Positions 47,491 to 60,169 are shown, counted from the stretch's first letter. The stretch is 64,000 nt of DNA from Epiperipatus broadwayi (GCA_028023455.1 JAQFVV010006502.1:744001-808000); one strand, 5' to 3'. Numbers and translations are program-made. The notes: generated by a model not told the origin, from the sequence alone.

Positions 47491-49779
47491 AGTGCATGAT
47501 TTAAATTATTTTGTTACACAGGGAAATTATATTAACTATACATTTTTATTATGTGAAGTTTGAATATGATTTAATTTTTTAAAATAAGATGGCAAACATA
47601 AAAATAAAATAAATTTTATTATTTTTATTATCATCAAACGAAACAGTGTAGTCTGTGTTAAGATCAAACCAATATGTGTTTATCTTATTGACTGAAATAT
47701 GTACAAAATCTATTAATTTTTATAAATCAAAGAATTTGACCATTTTGATTACAAATTGTTTAAGGCTAATACACTAAGTGAAAATTGCAAGCAAAATTTT
47801 TAACAGCAAATTTATCTTTCAAATTGTTGGAAATGCTATTACTTCTCATGACCATATGATACATATATGACACAAAAATTGAATTTAAAATGAGACATGG
47901 TGTTAATTTAGATGTTTTATTAATGAAATCATTTGATGATAAAATTAAAGTTTTTTTGAGATAATTTTTTTTTTTTGAAAAAGGTTAAAGTTTTGTGAAA
48001 TGGCGGTATTGATTACAAAGACATTTCTTTAAATCTTCAACTTTTAAATAATGCTATGTGACATACATTAGTAACCTAAAATTAAAATCATTCAGAAATT
48101 TATTGTACATGATTTCTAGTCACTGAGAATGTTCTGGATAAAATTGTAAAATGTATATAAGAATTTTAGATACTATTATTCATTTAATAACTTACTTATT
48201 CATGACAACAATATATGGGTTTACTCCTAAATTGTATATAATTTGTAGCATATAAAATGAAGTTAACATAGCAGGTTTATTAAAAATATATCTTGAGAAA
48301 GCATAAATAAGATTTAAAAAGTTCATATACATATTTACTTTTATGTTCATTATATTTAGTATAAAAGCATGCAGTTTCAATATCTCCAAATTAATAGCAT
48401 TAAATGTTCTAGTATTTTTGATTTGACTACATAAAAATAAAGAGTTTGACATTTTTCTCAATCTATATGCAGTAACTTATTTATCATATGATTTATGTCA
48501 ATTAGAAGATGTAAAAAGAATGTTAAACAAAATACTTAAGAAAGTTTATAATTTGAATGAATGTGTTTGCCAGTGATTAACTGTCAGACAGTTACATCAC
48601 AGGAATATATAAAGTCATCTCAATGGGACACTAAAACTGAGAAAATACATGGTAGATAGTGACATTGTAAAAATCTATTATTATAAGGTTATGTTTTACT
48701 ACTACAACAAAAAATGGGTACAGAAGTAGAAAGCATACAACACTGATATCAAATTTATTTTCTGTAGATGGATTCTTAAATTATTAGTAATACTTAGACC
48801 GGATCTTTATTTATCATGGTCTGAAGGTTCCGATGAATTTCAGAGACAATCTTTATAAATTTGGGAGATAAATAATGAAAATACTTTGAAATCATGATAT
48901 TTAATAGCAATTAAACTGACTTCATCAAATCTATAAACCTGGCTGAAGTAGCTCATCTTTATAGAAAAACTAATATCATTACTAAAAAAGTATCATTTGA
49001 TTTTATCTCTACACATAGTGTTAAAAAAAGCAAGATATCTAATATATAAATATAAAATTTATATACTCTGTAGAATGGAAGGCAAAAATGAATTAATTTT
49101 TAAACCAGAAATTTTATTTTGTATTTCTTATTAGATTCTACATTGTGTAATCAATTTGATTTGACTTTCAAAGATGCCAGCTTCTGTGATATTGTTATTT
49201 TTTTTTTTACATTAATGATCCAAGTGTTTTAAGACTGTAAATTCTTCAAATAAATTGTATCTATTAAGACATTTTCATCACTAATAAAAGCAAAAAATTA
49301 ATTTGAAAATAAATTTATTTATCATATGACAATCTAATAATAAGACTGTATAAGTTTTTTTTTAAATCTACTATTTGATAATGCTTTTCTGGACTACATC
49401 AGATGATTATATATGCTTATCTTGAAGATTTTTAATTGATTATGTGGAACATTTAAGTATTATATTAATGAGATAGCTTCTTCATATATCTGTTTTAAGA
49501 TGATTATTGGATTATTTGATACATACCAGTTTTTGCTTATTTAATTAAGAATGTTTCATGTTATACCACAAGAAAGTAAAAGAAAAGTTTGAAGTTGAAA
49601 ATAAAGTAATTAGATGATATTGAAATATTCATTATTATCTTTGTAATTTTACAACACATTTTTATTAATCATATACTTAACTGATTTTAAACTTTCCTTT
49701 ACAATTTCAAGAACTTCCTTTTCCTTCTCTTAGCAAAGCCTATAAAATTGTCATTACAGTTCTCTAAGACATTTTATGT
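47491..49779. other. 2.3 kb noncoding, nothing recognised
   Basis: A+T-rich. The 89-codon minus-strand frame 48192-48461 has no motif. No repeats or RNA genes seen. Confidence 0.45.
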
Positions 49780-51165
49780 CCATTTTTATTTTTAATACTT
49801 TATACTAGAGAATAAGGCCTTTATTATAATGGCAGTTAAGACTTCTAAATATATTGGTAAACTTTTACAAGACTTTTTAGGAATGGGGGAAAATACTATT
49901 GCTTCATCATTTGACTTTGTAAATAGTATTAAAAATTTGATGATTGATAAAAATGATGTTATTGCTTCATTGGATGTTACAGAAATGTATTGGTCTATTG
50001 ATAGAATGAATTCCATAAAAATAATTGAACATGTATTAAAAAGTAAAAGTATTTGTAAATATATGATAAAATTTATTGTTGATTCTTTAAAATTTTTTAA
50101 TGATAACATTGTTGCATCTTTTGAAGGTCAATATTATAAAATGTCTAAAGGTTGGCCTATGGGTCTGCCTGTAGTTGCACAAGTTTGCAATTTCATTTTA
50201 TCTACTTATGAGAGTAGTATTTTAAATATGTGTACCTTTGGAGGTATTAAAATTTACAAAAGATATGTGGATGATGTTTTTGTTTGTGGAAATACTAATA
50301 GTATAAATTTGCTTTTAGAGGAATTAAATAAGTTGAATGGCTTGAAATGGACTATTGAAAAGGAATAGGACAATAATATTAAATATTTAGATTTAATGAT
50401 TATAAGAGATAACAGTATATTAAATTATAAAATAATAATTAAGAACTGCAAAAAAGAGGATATATAAATTGTAAATCAAAAGTACCAATAATGTATAAGA
50501 TGGCAAATTTGAAATCTTTTTTGTTTCGGAATGAAAAATTATGTCATTACCAAAGTGATAAACTGAAAAATATTGAAATATTTGCCAAGGAATTGCTTGA
50601 TGTTGGTTATAAAATGGAACAAATAAACAATACTTTATGTCAATTTAAAAAAAGTTATAATAATTTAAAAGAAATGAAGATTAATAGTAAATAATGAATA
50701 TCTATTTCATTTATTTCAAATCCACAAGTGAAATTTGTTAAGGATTTATATAAAAATGTGTTTAATGTTTCATTCTACATTCCAAACAATATTAATAAAT
50801 TAGTCAATAATTCTAGAAAAGTAATGTCATATATCAATTTTTTGTGATTGTATGCTATTATATATAGGTAATTCTAGGTGCAGTATTGAGAAGAGATTGA
50901 GGGAGCATGAATTGTTATATAAGCATGTAAAAAGTAAAAATAATGGTGATTTAATATCTCCTTCAGTTTGCTTTGATCACGAAAAAACATATAAATATAA
51001 ATTTAAATTTGATTTTGAAAATGTGAAAATTCTTCATGAAGAGAGAAACCATAGTAAAAGAAAAATTAAATAGGAAATTTTTATAAACAGGAATAAAATG
51101 CATTTAATAAATCGACAAGCTGCTAACATTAAAATACGAGATTCATGGAATTTGAATTGATGACG
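49780..51165 (+). pseudogene. Penelope-like element, RT plus GIY-YIG (broken)
   Basis: A near-complete PLE C-terminal two-thirds. The 179-codon frame 49829-50368 has reverse transcriptase motifs: YIGKLLQDFLG, FDFVNSIKNL, then SLDVTEMYWSI (PLE motif A region, usually SFDVxSLFTNI), KGWPMGLPVVAQVCNFILS (motif B), and KRYVDDVFVCG (motif C, catalytic YVDD at about residues 145-148). After an in-frame stop at 50366-50368 the reading continues DNNIKYLDLMI (the usual FLDV block). 50491-50694 is the linker (FLFRNEKLCHY). 50852-51073 is GIY-YIG (LLYIGNS...SIEKRLREHE), with further homology past its stop (RNKMHLINRQA). Several stops break it, but each domain is only lightly damaged. The 5' end is absent. 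No terminal repeats identified. Confidence 0.88.
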
Positions 51166-51358
51166 TTTGCTTCTGCTTTTGTTTTTGAATTTAATCGCAG
51201 TTGAGGCAGGTTTAAGAAATTAACCGAAAGTACTTCTGTGGATTTAAGGATTGTTTGTAATAATTTGTAAACCGTTAAATTTATTATTTCAATTGTAATA
51301 TATATATATATTGTAAGAGACAATATTATTCTAAAATATAAGAACAATGTTAATGAAG
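51166..51358. other. Spacer between PLE and LTR element
   Basis: A+T-rich. The 72-codon minus frame 51129-51347 overlaps the PLE end and has no motif. The LTR boundary may lie a little upstream of 51359, since weak similarity to 55100-55141 continues. Confidence 0.4.
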
Positions 51359-52848
51359 CAACATTATCTCATAAATAGCTATATAATATAATGAACAATT
51401 AATAAAATAATGCCTGAAAAGTTGTTGGATTCACAAAAACCCAAGTATTTGAGAAAGTAGAAAAGTAATGGCTAAATGCTGTACTTAGGCAACTAAAAAT
51501 AGAACTAATAAATAAACAAATAAAGAATTAATCCATAAATTGTCTCTATGATAGTTTGGAATTACATCTATAAAGGAATCATGAATTTGTAAGGTACCAA
51601 TGGTCCATAATACATATTGTTTTGCTTGGAAAAGAAGATAAAGTTCAATACATAATATTTTATTTGATGATAAGCTATATTGTGTTATACTTAAATATTT
51701 TAATTGTAAAGAAAATGTATAATAAAATAGTTATGAAAGTCAAAGTACTTAAGTTAATAATAATATACATTTATTGAAAAAAAAACATTAACTCATTGAC
51801 GTAGGTAAGATAAAAAAAAACAGTTTTAATTTTACCAACTGCAATATAATATCATATAATAAATCTTTATAATTTACCCCTACTAGATTGCAATTAATAA
51901 AAATGATCTATGATTAAAATTATTAATGTATACAGTTATAAAAGGTTAATTACAAATTCTTTCTTGCAAAAAAATAATACATTAACAATTGATTTAAGTC
52001 TTAATTATGTGAGTCTATTATTTAAGCTTATATCAAATGAAAAGATAAGATTGCCTTATAAATAAAATTATTAAGAAAAAAAACTTTGATAAATATTTTA
52101 TCATTAAACTAGTATTATACTCGTAAACATTATTAATAAGTGACATTTTATTTCATTCAGATAATTTAAAATAATTTTTTCTTTTAGTGTCTATTACCAA
52201 GTTCAGCTTATATATATAATTTTAATTTAGATTCCATTATCCCATGATGTTTTTTTTGGTACCTCCATTTCCATGAACACATTTATCCTTAAATAAAATT
52301 TAACTCCTTTATTGATATTACAATCTATGATAATTTTTTATAGTTTCATAGTAGTTAAGCATAGTGTTTGTAATTAATTATTCTATTTGATTATAAAAAT
52401 ATCAGATGGTTGGAGCTTTTGTTTCCTTGGCTCTTAATTTTGTTTATTCATAGTACATATTTCCATATTATAAGTGCACAATTTATTTGTAAAATTATCC
52501 TAAGATCAAATACAAAATTTTAAGCAAAAAAAATCATGTGTGTTTTCCTGGCTAACCTTGTTTCTGCAGCTATAGTAACACAAAATAGTCTTTTTCTTTT
52601 CCTTTTTTTAAACACAAGCCTATGATCACATGATTTTTTATATATAATCTTAATAAGGCACTGTTAATAGCACATACAATTTGGTAAAAAATATTTTATT
52701 TTTAATTTAATAAACAAAATATCCATTCACATTACATTTATCCCAAACTAATAAGCATTTATTAAATACAAGACCTTTAATTGTCATCTTTATTTAGTTA
52801 TTTACACACTGCAATTGGAAATGCAGATGATAACATGTGTACATCACA
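51359..52848 (-). repeat. LTR element A, left LTR (about 1.5 kb)
   Basis: Matches 55142-58015, less an insertion there, in the same orientation over about 1.49 kb, with perhaps 80 percent identity. Shared anchors include CTCATAAATAGC (51368 and 55152), TTATGTGAGTCTATTATT, ATTCCATTATCCCATGATGT-like (52231 and 57355) and CATTTATCCCAAA (52735 and 57902). The heavy divergence of the pair makes this an old insertion. Orientation is taken from the minus-strand coiled-coil coding between the LTRs. Confidence 0.8.
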
Positions 52849-55141
52849 TATTCCTACCCTTAATAAAAATAAAAGAAAACTATTCTAAACAATTAAAATA
52901 AGATCACAATGACAAATTAAACTTTCTATCAATAACTCATGGTTAATTAAAACTTCACCATCACAACAATGATGTTAATGATGATTATACACAATTATGT
53001 TTCTTATATGTTTTTAAATACAAAATAACAAGACAAATATCCCATAATATTTATATTAATTAGTTCCCCACATTTCTTCCTAATTGGATATTTGTAAAAC
53101 AAATCTATGACATCACGTAAGTTGTATAGCATTCAATTAATAAAACAAACTCCTTTATTTCTAATGAATATGGATACTTTGTACAAAATAAACTCATAAA
53201 TACAATCATTGCTATAAAATAAATATTTACTACTATTTCCATAATGATTCATGCATTTCATTGTCACCTTTTTATAAACTACTTTTAAAATGCTAATCTC
53301 ACAAATCAAACTTCATAATCAAGACAAATTTTTATGTTTCCAGTCAAAGTATCTATGTTTGTTGCTGCATGATGATAAAACTACTTAGAATTTACAGGTT
53401 TTAATTCAATGACAAAATCTTATATCTATCACCAAGAAATGTAATCACTTATTTTATATTGCATTTTATATTTCCAAACTTTGGATTTCTTTTTCCTATC
53501 TATTCTACATCTTCTCTAACTCTTTATCATTAATTTGTTGATACTCATTTGGCTTAATTTCTAGAACCTATTTTTATTTTTGGCATTCTTACTTTTCTGT
53601 TTAGTTTTTATCTATTGAGTCCAATTTTGCCCTTTTTCTATACTATCTTCTAACTTCTTGATTTTTATTTGCATTTGACATTGAGTTTCTTCCATTTTAA
53701 TCTCTAGTTCATTAAGCTTAATTTTCAAATCATTTATTTTTTCATATCTCATTCTTATTTCATGGGATAACTCTGTATGCACATTATTGATTTCTTGTTC
53801 AACTTATTTTCTAATTCATATTAACTCTCTTCTATTTTCGTGATTAACATTTGTTGGCCTTGTTTTAATTCTTGTTTTATGATTTATTGGTTTCATTGAA
53901 CTTATTTATTAAATCTCTTCATAATCTTTTTGGCTTTGTTCACACTTTTCTTGGTTTTCATTAATCTGATTCACCAAGTCTCTTGATACTTTTTTTCTGA
54001 CTTTGTTTAATTTGTATTATTAAGCTGTGCAACATTGCCATTATAGATTCATTTTTATCAGATTTTGATGTGACAGAGATTTCATTAATTTCTTTCCTCT
54101 ATCCTAACATATTTAATTATCTCTCCATAGATTATTTTATTTAGATTTATTATTTCAAATTATAAAGAAAATAATATAACTTTTTTCCTCAATTCAACAT
54201 CTTATACCAAGTTAAATAAATAACTTGTTTTCTCTACTATGCTTTATATGGTAAACCCTACAATTTAATTCAATTTTTTTATTTATATACATTTTGATTT
54301 ATGTAAAAAATTCTTTCAATATAAAATACCACATTAACATAATGTTTTAATAGTGATTGATTTGCCTATTCACATGAATATTATCACAAACTAACATATT
54401 ATATTTTCCAACACTCAAGTTATATTGTGTATAACATAGCATAAATTTTATGACCATGCTCAAAAGTCTTTGTATTATGTTCTTGCTAACAAATCTGTAC
54501 AGTGAGAATCAATGTTTTTCATTTATTTTCCAAAATAACTAGGACACAATACAAAAATAAAATAAGTTAGCTTCAAGTACATTTCATTATTTATTTAACA
54601 GTTACTTCATAAAGGATATTTTAATAATATTTATTAGTAATGATTCCATATTCCTTCAGCACTTTGCTAACATATTGGCCATAGCTGATGTTTTTAAAGT
54701 TATAAATTCTTTTCTTATTATATGGCAAGACAAGGCCTCATCATCTGGTACTTTGTCTTTGCATGTTTTCTTTTGGCATATTTACAAAGTAATTTATTTA
54801 TAAAGCATTTTACAGTTTGTTTATTTCTCAACACATGTATTGTTACACCTATTTCTCAGAAAACAATTGGACAACCCATTATAAATTAAAATTCTTAATA
54901 AAGCACAACTATAAATTTAAAAATTATTAGCTATGGGGCCTTTAATCAGTTTAATCTAATCCTAGTATACACAAAATTGCTGATATTAATTATGACCATT
55001 AAGCAACATTGTGATCTTATATATTTATTATTTTATGACTTAAAATCTCTCATGGATTATGGATAAATATTTGTGCCCTAGTTGCATGGCCAAGTATAAA
55101 AAAATGTAAATAGCAATAATGTAAAATAATACTAGTTAAAA
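52849..55141 (-). mobile_element. LTR element A, interior (gag-like only)
   Basis: 2.3 kb between the LTRs. No protease, reverse transcriptase or integrase motif seen on either strand. The only coding trace is the minus-strand coiled-coil region listed separately. The size and content match the second element at 58-63.5 kb, so both look like gag-only, non-autonomous LTR elements. Confidence 0.65.
53600..54120 (-). pseudogene. Coiled-coil gag N-terminus (decayed)
   Basis: Read on the minus strand, several short frames give Gln/Glu/Lys/Asn-rich helical protein: MAMLHSLIIQIKQSQKKSIK (about 54037 down), NENQEKCEQSQKDYEEI, then a 60-residue stretch with NDLKIKLNELEIKMEETQCQ and IKIKKLEDSIEKGQNW ending near 53610. 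Heptad-like hydrophobic spacing is clear. Stops and frameshifts separate them. The same composition precedes the capsid in the element at 60.2-61.2 kb. No capsid remnant was recognised here. Confidence 0.5.
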
Positions 55142-55747
55142 CAACACTATCTCATAAATAGCAATATTCCCATGTTTGGTGAACCAAACTATATAATGGA
55201 CAATTAATATAAAGGCTACCTGATCTATAATTATCCATGTATTTGAAAAAACTGGAAACAATAGATATATTTTGTACTTAGGCAAATAAAAATATAACTA
55301 ATATATTAACAAATAAAGGAATTAATCCATAAATTGAATGTATGATAATTGGGATTTACATCTACTATGGACTCATGAATTTGTAAGATAACAATGGACC
55401 ATAGTAAGTAGTTTTTTCTTGAAAAAAAGATAAAGTTAAATAAATAATATTTTACTAAATAATGAGGTATAGTATGGGATGTATACTTAAATATTGTAAT
55501 TGTAAATAATTTTGTGTAATAAAATAGATTTATAATGATAATGCAATAGTAAAATCAAAGTGATTGCATTAACAATAATAATATAAATATATTGAAATAA
55601 ACAGTAACTCATTCAGATGGCTAAGATGAAGAATATACTTCAAATTTTATCAACTGAAATCAAATATATATCTTCCAAACTCTCTTCAGCTATCCATTCT
55701 ATTTCATACAATCAATATATAAGACCACATGTGAAAAAGATAAATGA

Positions 55748-55793
55748 TCTCCGGTATTTGTATTTCAAGCTAAACCACCATGCATCATTTAGT
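55748..55793 (-). ncRNA. Decayed hammerhead-like motif (F2)
   Basis: Minus strand ACTAA, ATGATGC, a disrupted stem II with GGTGGTTTAGC, TTGAAATACA. The C of CTGATGA and the last A are changed and stem II is broken, so it is dead. Confidence 0.5.
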
Positions 55794-56226
55794 CCAGATT
55801 ATCATCTTACACATAAATATGTAATCAGTACTAGGTTTATATTAAGATAGTAAATCTCAAACTTTAATGACACATGCTTCAATCTATTCTACCTTCCAAC
55901 ACTTCAGCTATCCATACCATTGAAAATCTGATGATGGAATGCCCAAATCTCTTGTTAATGCAAATATTATTTTCATGCCCATGTTTTGTCTTTAAGTCAT
56001 CCTGACCACTCACGCATAGGATCTTGAATATTTTAATACATAGAAAAGGGATGGGAAGGGCACAGGCTAAATTTGTAATATTTAAATACAAGTATAATTA
56101 ATATACTTGGGAGTTTAATATTAGTATAGTGTATTTGAACACAGACTTTCAAGTTACCTTCAGGTATCCACTCTATCTCATGCAACTGATGCACAAGACC
56201 ACATAATATGAAAAAGATAAATGTTC

Positions 56227-56270
56227 TCTAATATACATATTTCATGCTAAACCAGCATTCATTTATTAGA
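56227..56270 (-). ncRNA. Hammerhead-like motif, stems intact, core mutated (F2)
   Basis: Minus strand: TCTAA, TAAATGA, ATGCT-GGTTT-AGCAT, GAAA, TATGTAT, A, TTAGA. Stem I TCTAA/TTAGA has five perfect pairs unlike those of other copies. Stem II has five perfect pairs. Stem III is ATA/TAT. Two changes in CTGATGA (C3 and G5) should abolish cleavage. Confidence 0.6.
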
Positions 56271-56742
56271 CTGTCTAGATCGCCAACTCCCATATGCATA
56301 TATAATTAGTGCTCAGTTTATATTGATAGAAAACTTCAAACTTTAATGGATAGGCTTCAATCTTCACCATTCACTTTAACCATCCATATCATTAAAAATC
56401 TAATGATGGAATGCCCAAATCCCATATTAATGCCAATATTATTGCCATGCTCATGTTGATTTAAAGTCAGTATGACCCTCTCATACTAGGAAGTTTAAAT
56501 GTAGTTAAATGGACAAGGTCCTATACATGAAGAAGTCAGTTTGGCTTAAAGTCAACATAAACATAATAATAATATTGGCAGTAACAAAAAATTTGACATT
56601 GTATCATCATATTTTCAGTGGTATTGATGGCTGAAATGTTGGAGGGTGAAATAGATTTAAGCCTATCCATTAAATTTGAAGATTTGCTATATTAATATAT
56701 ACCAAACACTGATTATATATGTGTGTGAGAGATGATGATCTA

Positions 56743-56790
56743 GATCAACTGATGAGTGCTGGTTCAGCATGAAATACATATATTAAAGAT
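56743..56790 (+). ncRNA. Hammerhead ribozyme-like motif, intact core (F2)
   Basis: CTGATGA (56749-56755), stem II GTGCT/AGCAT (five pairs, one G-U, loop GGTTC), GAAA (56771-56774), stem III ATA/TAT with loop CA, cleavage A at 56782. Stem I has two pairs (AA/TT), then a three-base bulge and GATC pairing with GATC (56743-56746 with 56788-56791). The core is canonical and stem I is imperfect. Confidence 0.68.
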
Positions 56791-56864
56791 CATTCATCTT
56801 TTTCACATGTATGTTGCCTTGTGTATCAGTTGTGTAAGATACAGTGTATAGGTAAGAGAGCTTG

Positions 56865-56885
56865 AAAGTCTGTGTTCAAATCCTC
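56865..56885 (+). promoter_or_regulatory. B-box-like sequence in F2
   Basis: GTTCAAATCC at 56874-56883 agrees with the pol III B-box consensus (GGTTCRANTCC) except for the first G. It lies about 120 bp downstream of the ribozyme in the same unit, within a tRNA-like segment also present at 25873-25935. Confidence 0.5.
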
Positions 56886-57264
56886 TATAAATACCCAAGT
56901 ATTTAAATATAATGTATCTTTATAATTTACCACTTGTAGATTGCAAGTGATAGAAATAATTTATGATTAAAATTATTGATGGATATAATCATAAGGGATT
57001 AATTACAAATTTTTTCTCACAAAAATAATAATTCATTAAAAATTGATTTTATTATGTGAGTCTATTATTCAATTTTATTTTGAATGCTAAGATAAAATTA
57101 CCTTATAATTCAAATTATTAATAAAAAAACTTTAATAAATATTTTATCATTAAACTATTATTATATTCTTAACCATTATAAATAAGAGATATTTTATTTC
57201 ATGCTGATAATTTTAAAAAAATATATTTTAGTGTCTGTTACCACGTTTAGCTTTTTTTTATTTT

Positions 57265-57270
<6 letters not shown>

Positions 57271-57341
<71 letters not shown>
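57271..57341. repeat. (AT)n microsatellite
   Basis: About 70 bp of AT inside the right LTR of element A; the left LTR has only a short TATATATA at this point (52209). Confidence 0.97.
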
Positions 57342-57346
<5 letters not shown>

Positions 57347-58032
57347 TAGCTTAGATTCCACTATCCCATGATGTTTTTTTTTAACACATTGATTATAACA
57401 AAATACAAATATAGATTTCCATGAACACATTTATCTTTAAATGAAATTCAACTATTCCTTTGTAGATATTGCAATCCATGGTATATTTTGATAGTTTCAT
57501 AGTTTCGTGGAAATTACACATAGTATTTGTTATTAATTATTTCATTTGAATTATAAAGATATCCACTATGGGAAGTCTGTTATCCCTCCCCCTTAAATAA
57601 ATTTTCGACTCACAGCAAATATTTCATTATTAGAAGTCCAGAATCTATTTGTAAATGCAAGGTAAGATAAAGCACAAAATTTTAAGCAAAATTAAAGTAT
57701 GTGTGTTCTCTTTGCTAACTTTGTTTTGTAACTTTGATAACACAAAATGCAGTCTTTTTCTTTTCTATTTTTTTAAACAGTAACACATGAACATATGATT
57801 TATTTTTTCTTAATCTTAATAAGACATTATTATCATTGAGTACAACTTGATAAGAATTATTTAATTTTTAAATTTATTAAACAAAGTATCTTTTCATTCT
57901 ACATTTATCCCAAATTAATAAACATTTATTAAATATAAGATCTTTAATTTACTTCTTTATTTAGTTATTTATACATTATGAAGAAAACTATAGATACTAA
58001 CATGTGTAGATCACAATATATATATATATATT

Positions 58033-59853
58033 AAACCAACCTGCTCCGAACAACAACTATAAAAAAACATACTAACTACTACTACTAAAAAACTACTTTC
58101 AAAACTCTTAACGATATAAAATTTACCATTTAAAATTTACTACTTAAGCTTACGGGAAACAACAAACACCAAGCATCAACAAATAAAATATTATCTAATA
58201 TCTTATTATATTTTGTCCTCCTAGATTTCCCTTTCAGAAAATGGTTGGTCTTCAGGTAAAGTGTCAACTATTATCAATAGCGAACTATCAATAACATTCA
58301 ACACTTGACTACCAAATATACACTGATCAAATAAACACTTTATTTTATTTTTAAAAGAAGAAAGAAAAATCCCTTAGGTGCCAGCTAATTACATTAGAAT
58401 TAGCATGTCCATTTGATCAGCATAATTTGATACCTGAAAATCCCTGCTAGCTCAACCGGTTCTAACCACCCACTAAATAGACAAAACAAAAGGTATATCT
58501 TAAATGCTGCCTCTTCTAAGCTATTACTATTTTTTTTTAAAACTAAAATAATTTTCCCCAAACCATTCAAAAATAATACTCCAATCCTTTAAAACTAATA
58601 ATAACAACATTATACTGACTACTAAACATTTATAGATTTAATTAGCGAATCTTTTCTGAAATACTATTATTAATGATTGGATTTTTTCTCTCCTACTCTT
58701 ATTAAGAAAATAAATATTTATACTTACCTGCACGTATCAGAAATAAACATAAATGTTTTAAGAAAAATAATTTAAGTGTTTTTAATATTATTTTAAAATA
58801 AATTAATCGTTTTATCTTGTAATGAGACATACACACTTCTTTTTTTAAAGATTAAAATAAGCATTTTAATATATTACTTTAGCAAATAAATTATACATGT
58901 TACATCATATTTTGTTTTATCTTTTTTTTAAAGTTTTAAAAAAATCAAATCACACATACATGCATGCCATTGTTTCAAAATATTATTTAATAAAAGCTAC
59001 TTTTACTTATTTTATTATTGCAAATATTAATTTATTTGAAGTTTAAAGTTTATTCTTTTTTTTAAAGTTTAATTCAAAAAGTTCAATGTTTTTTAATAAA
59101 GTCTATCTTTTTTTTAAAAAAAAGATCGGTAATGTTATGATATCAAAGTCAAATAATTACCTAGGTTTTTAAAATACGATAAAACAGCATAATGGAATTA
59201 TTTCTTAACTCATCGATGACTGATAAAATGATTCCCTCGTAGATCCTGTGACATGATATATTCATGGCTAGTTTGACTTTCCTGCACTTCGCTGTCCATT
59301 TAGTCTATTTCAACATGATTACTTTCTGAACTAATCGCAGATATTAAATGCGTAGAGAGTGGATTTGGTCAACTGCAAATACCTTGGTTTTTTTAACAAT
59401 GCAACATTTTTGGAAATATTACTTCAAAAATATTTTATTAAAATGAGAAAGTCAGACCAAGAAAGAACAAAAGTTGAGCTATATATACTGTTTTAAACAA
59501 TGGAAAAACTTTATTTAGCAGCAGCATTCATCTCGTGAAATAAAATCAGCTTCTGTGTCTACTTTTATTAAAAATTACATACACACACATATATATATTT
59601 ATTGATTTATTATAAGATAAAACAAAATCTCTTTATTATTTTATTAAAAATTCATTTAAAAATATTAAATCATTTATTTATTACAAGACTTTTTTTTTCT
59701 TTTAAACTAAAAAAAATCTTATTATTTTAAACAGCTTATTATTTTAAACAGCGTTTACAGTTTATTTTATTCAATACAAAATTCCCCCTCCCCCTGCTCT
59801 TTTGTTTTTACATTTTATTCTCTTAATATTGAATTTTTATATTTTTAAAACAT
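58033..59853 (-). repeat. LTR element B, left LTR (1.8 kb)
   Basis: Matches 62044-63495 at high identity, with scattered transitions, apart from about 360 bp (58910-59265) missing from the right copy. It begins AACCAACCTGCTCCGAACAA and ends TATTTTTAAAACATGGGAC. In the element's minus-strand direction this is the 3' LTR and starts with TGTTTTAAAAATA, giving a TG start; the opposite end GGTTGGTT is not a clean CA, so boundaries are approximate. A purine-rich stretch, GAGGAGGAACAGAGA on the minus strand (59902-59916), is a possible polypurine tract but is not adjacent. Confidence 0.85.
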
Positions 59854-60169
59854 GGGACTCATACAATTACTTTAATATCAATATACTTTGGTACATTATC
59901 TCTGTTCCTCCTCTGAAACTAAAATATCATTTCGAGCATTTTAGTTTTCCCAGAATTTAAACCTATAAACAATCTAATTTTATTTACTTAACATTTGTTT
60001 AACTGTATATGTGTATTTTTATTTATTTACTATAACCCCCATCCCATTATAATTCTATTCTATAACCGATTAGGTGGCTCTTTTTTTCTATCCATTAAAT
60101 TACTTCGCCCATCCCATTTTCTATATCTATGTAAAGGTTCCCGAGTGTAATTGACTTGTTGTAAAAATT

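Larger units (their letters stand above)
55670..56904. mobile_element. F2 array inside LTR (two tandem, one inverted unit)
   Basis: Two head-to-tail F2 units with minus-strand ribozymes (55.67-56.13 and 56.13-56.49 kb; ribozyme spacing about 485 bp), then one unit in plus orientation (56.5-56.90). The paired LTR shows the empty site, and AAATATA occurs at 55662-55668 and again at 56905-56911 as a possible short target duplication. Shared strings include AATCTGATGATGGAATGC (three times, with the plus-unit copy inverted and altered), GCTAAACCAGCA and AAAAAGATAAATG. The 77- and 70-codon frames here are repeat-derived. Confidence 0.82.
55142..58015 (-). repeat. LTR element A, right LTR with insertion
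   Basis: Partner of 51359-52848, split by an F2 array at about 55670-56904. The pieces 55142-55669 and 56905-58015 together make about 1.6 kb; the excess comes partly from a (TA)n expansion at 57271-57341. It ends only about 18 bp before the next LTR element begins. In the element's own direction (minus) this is the 5' LTR. Confidence 0.78.
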
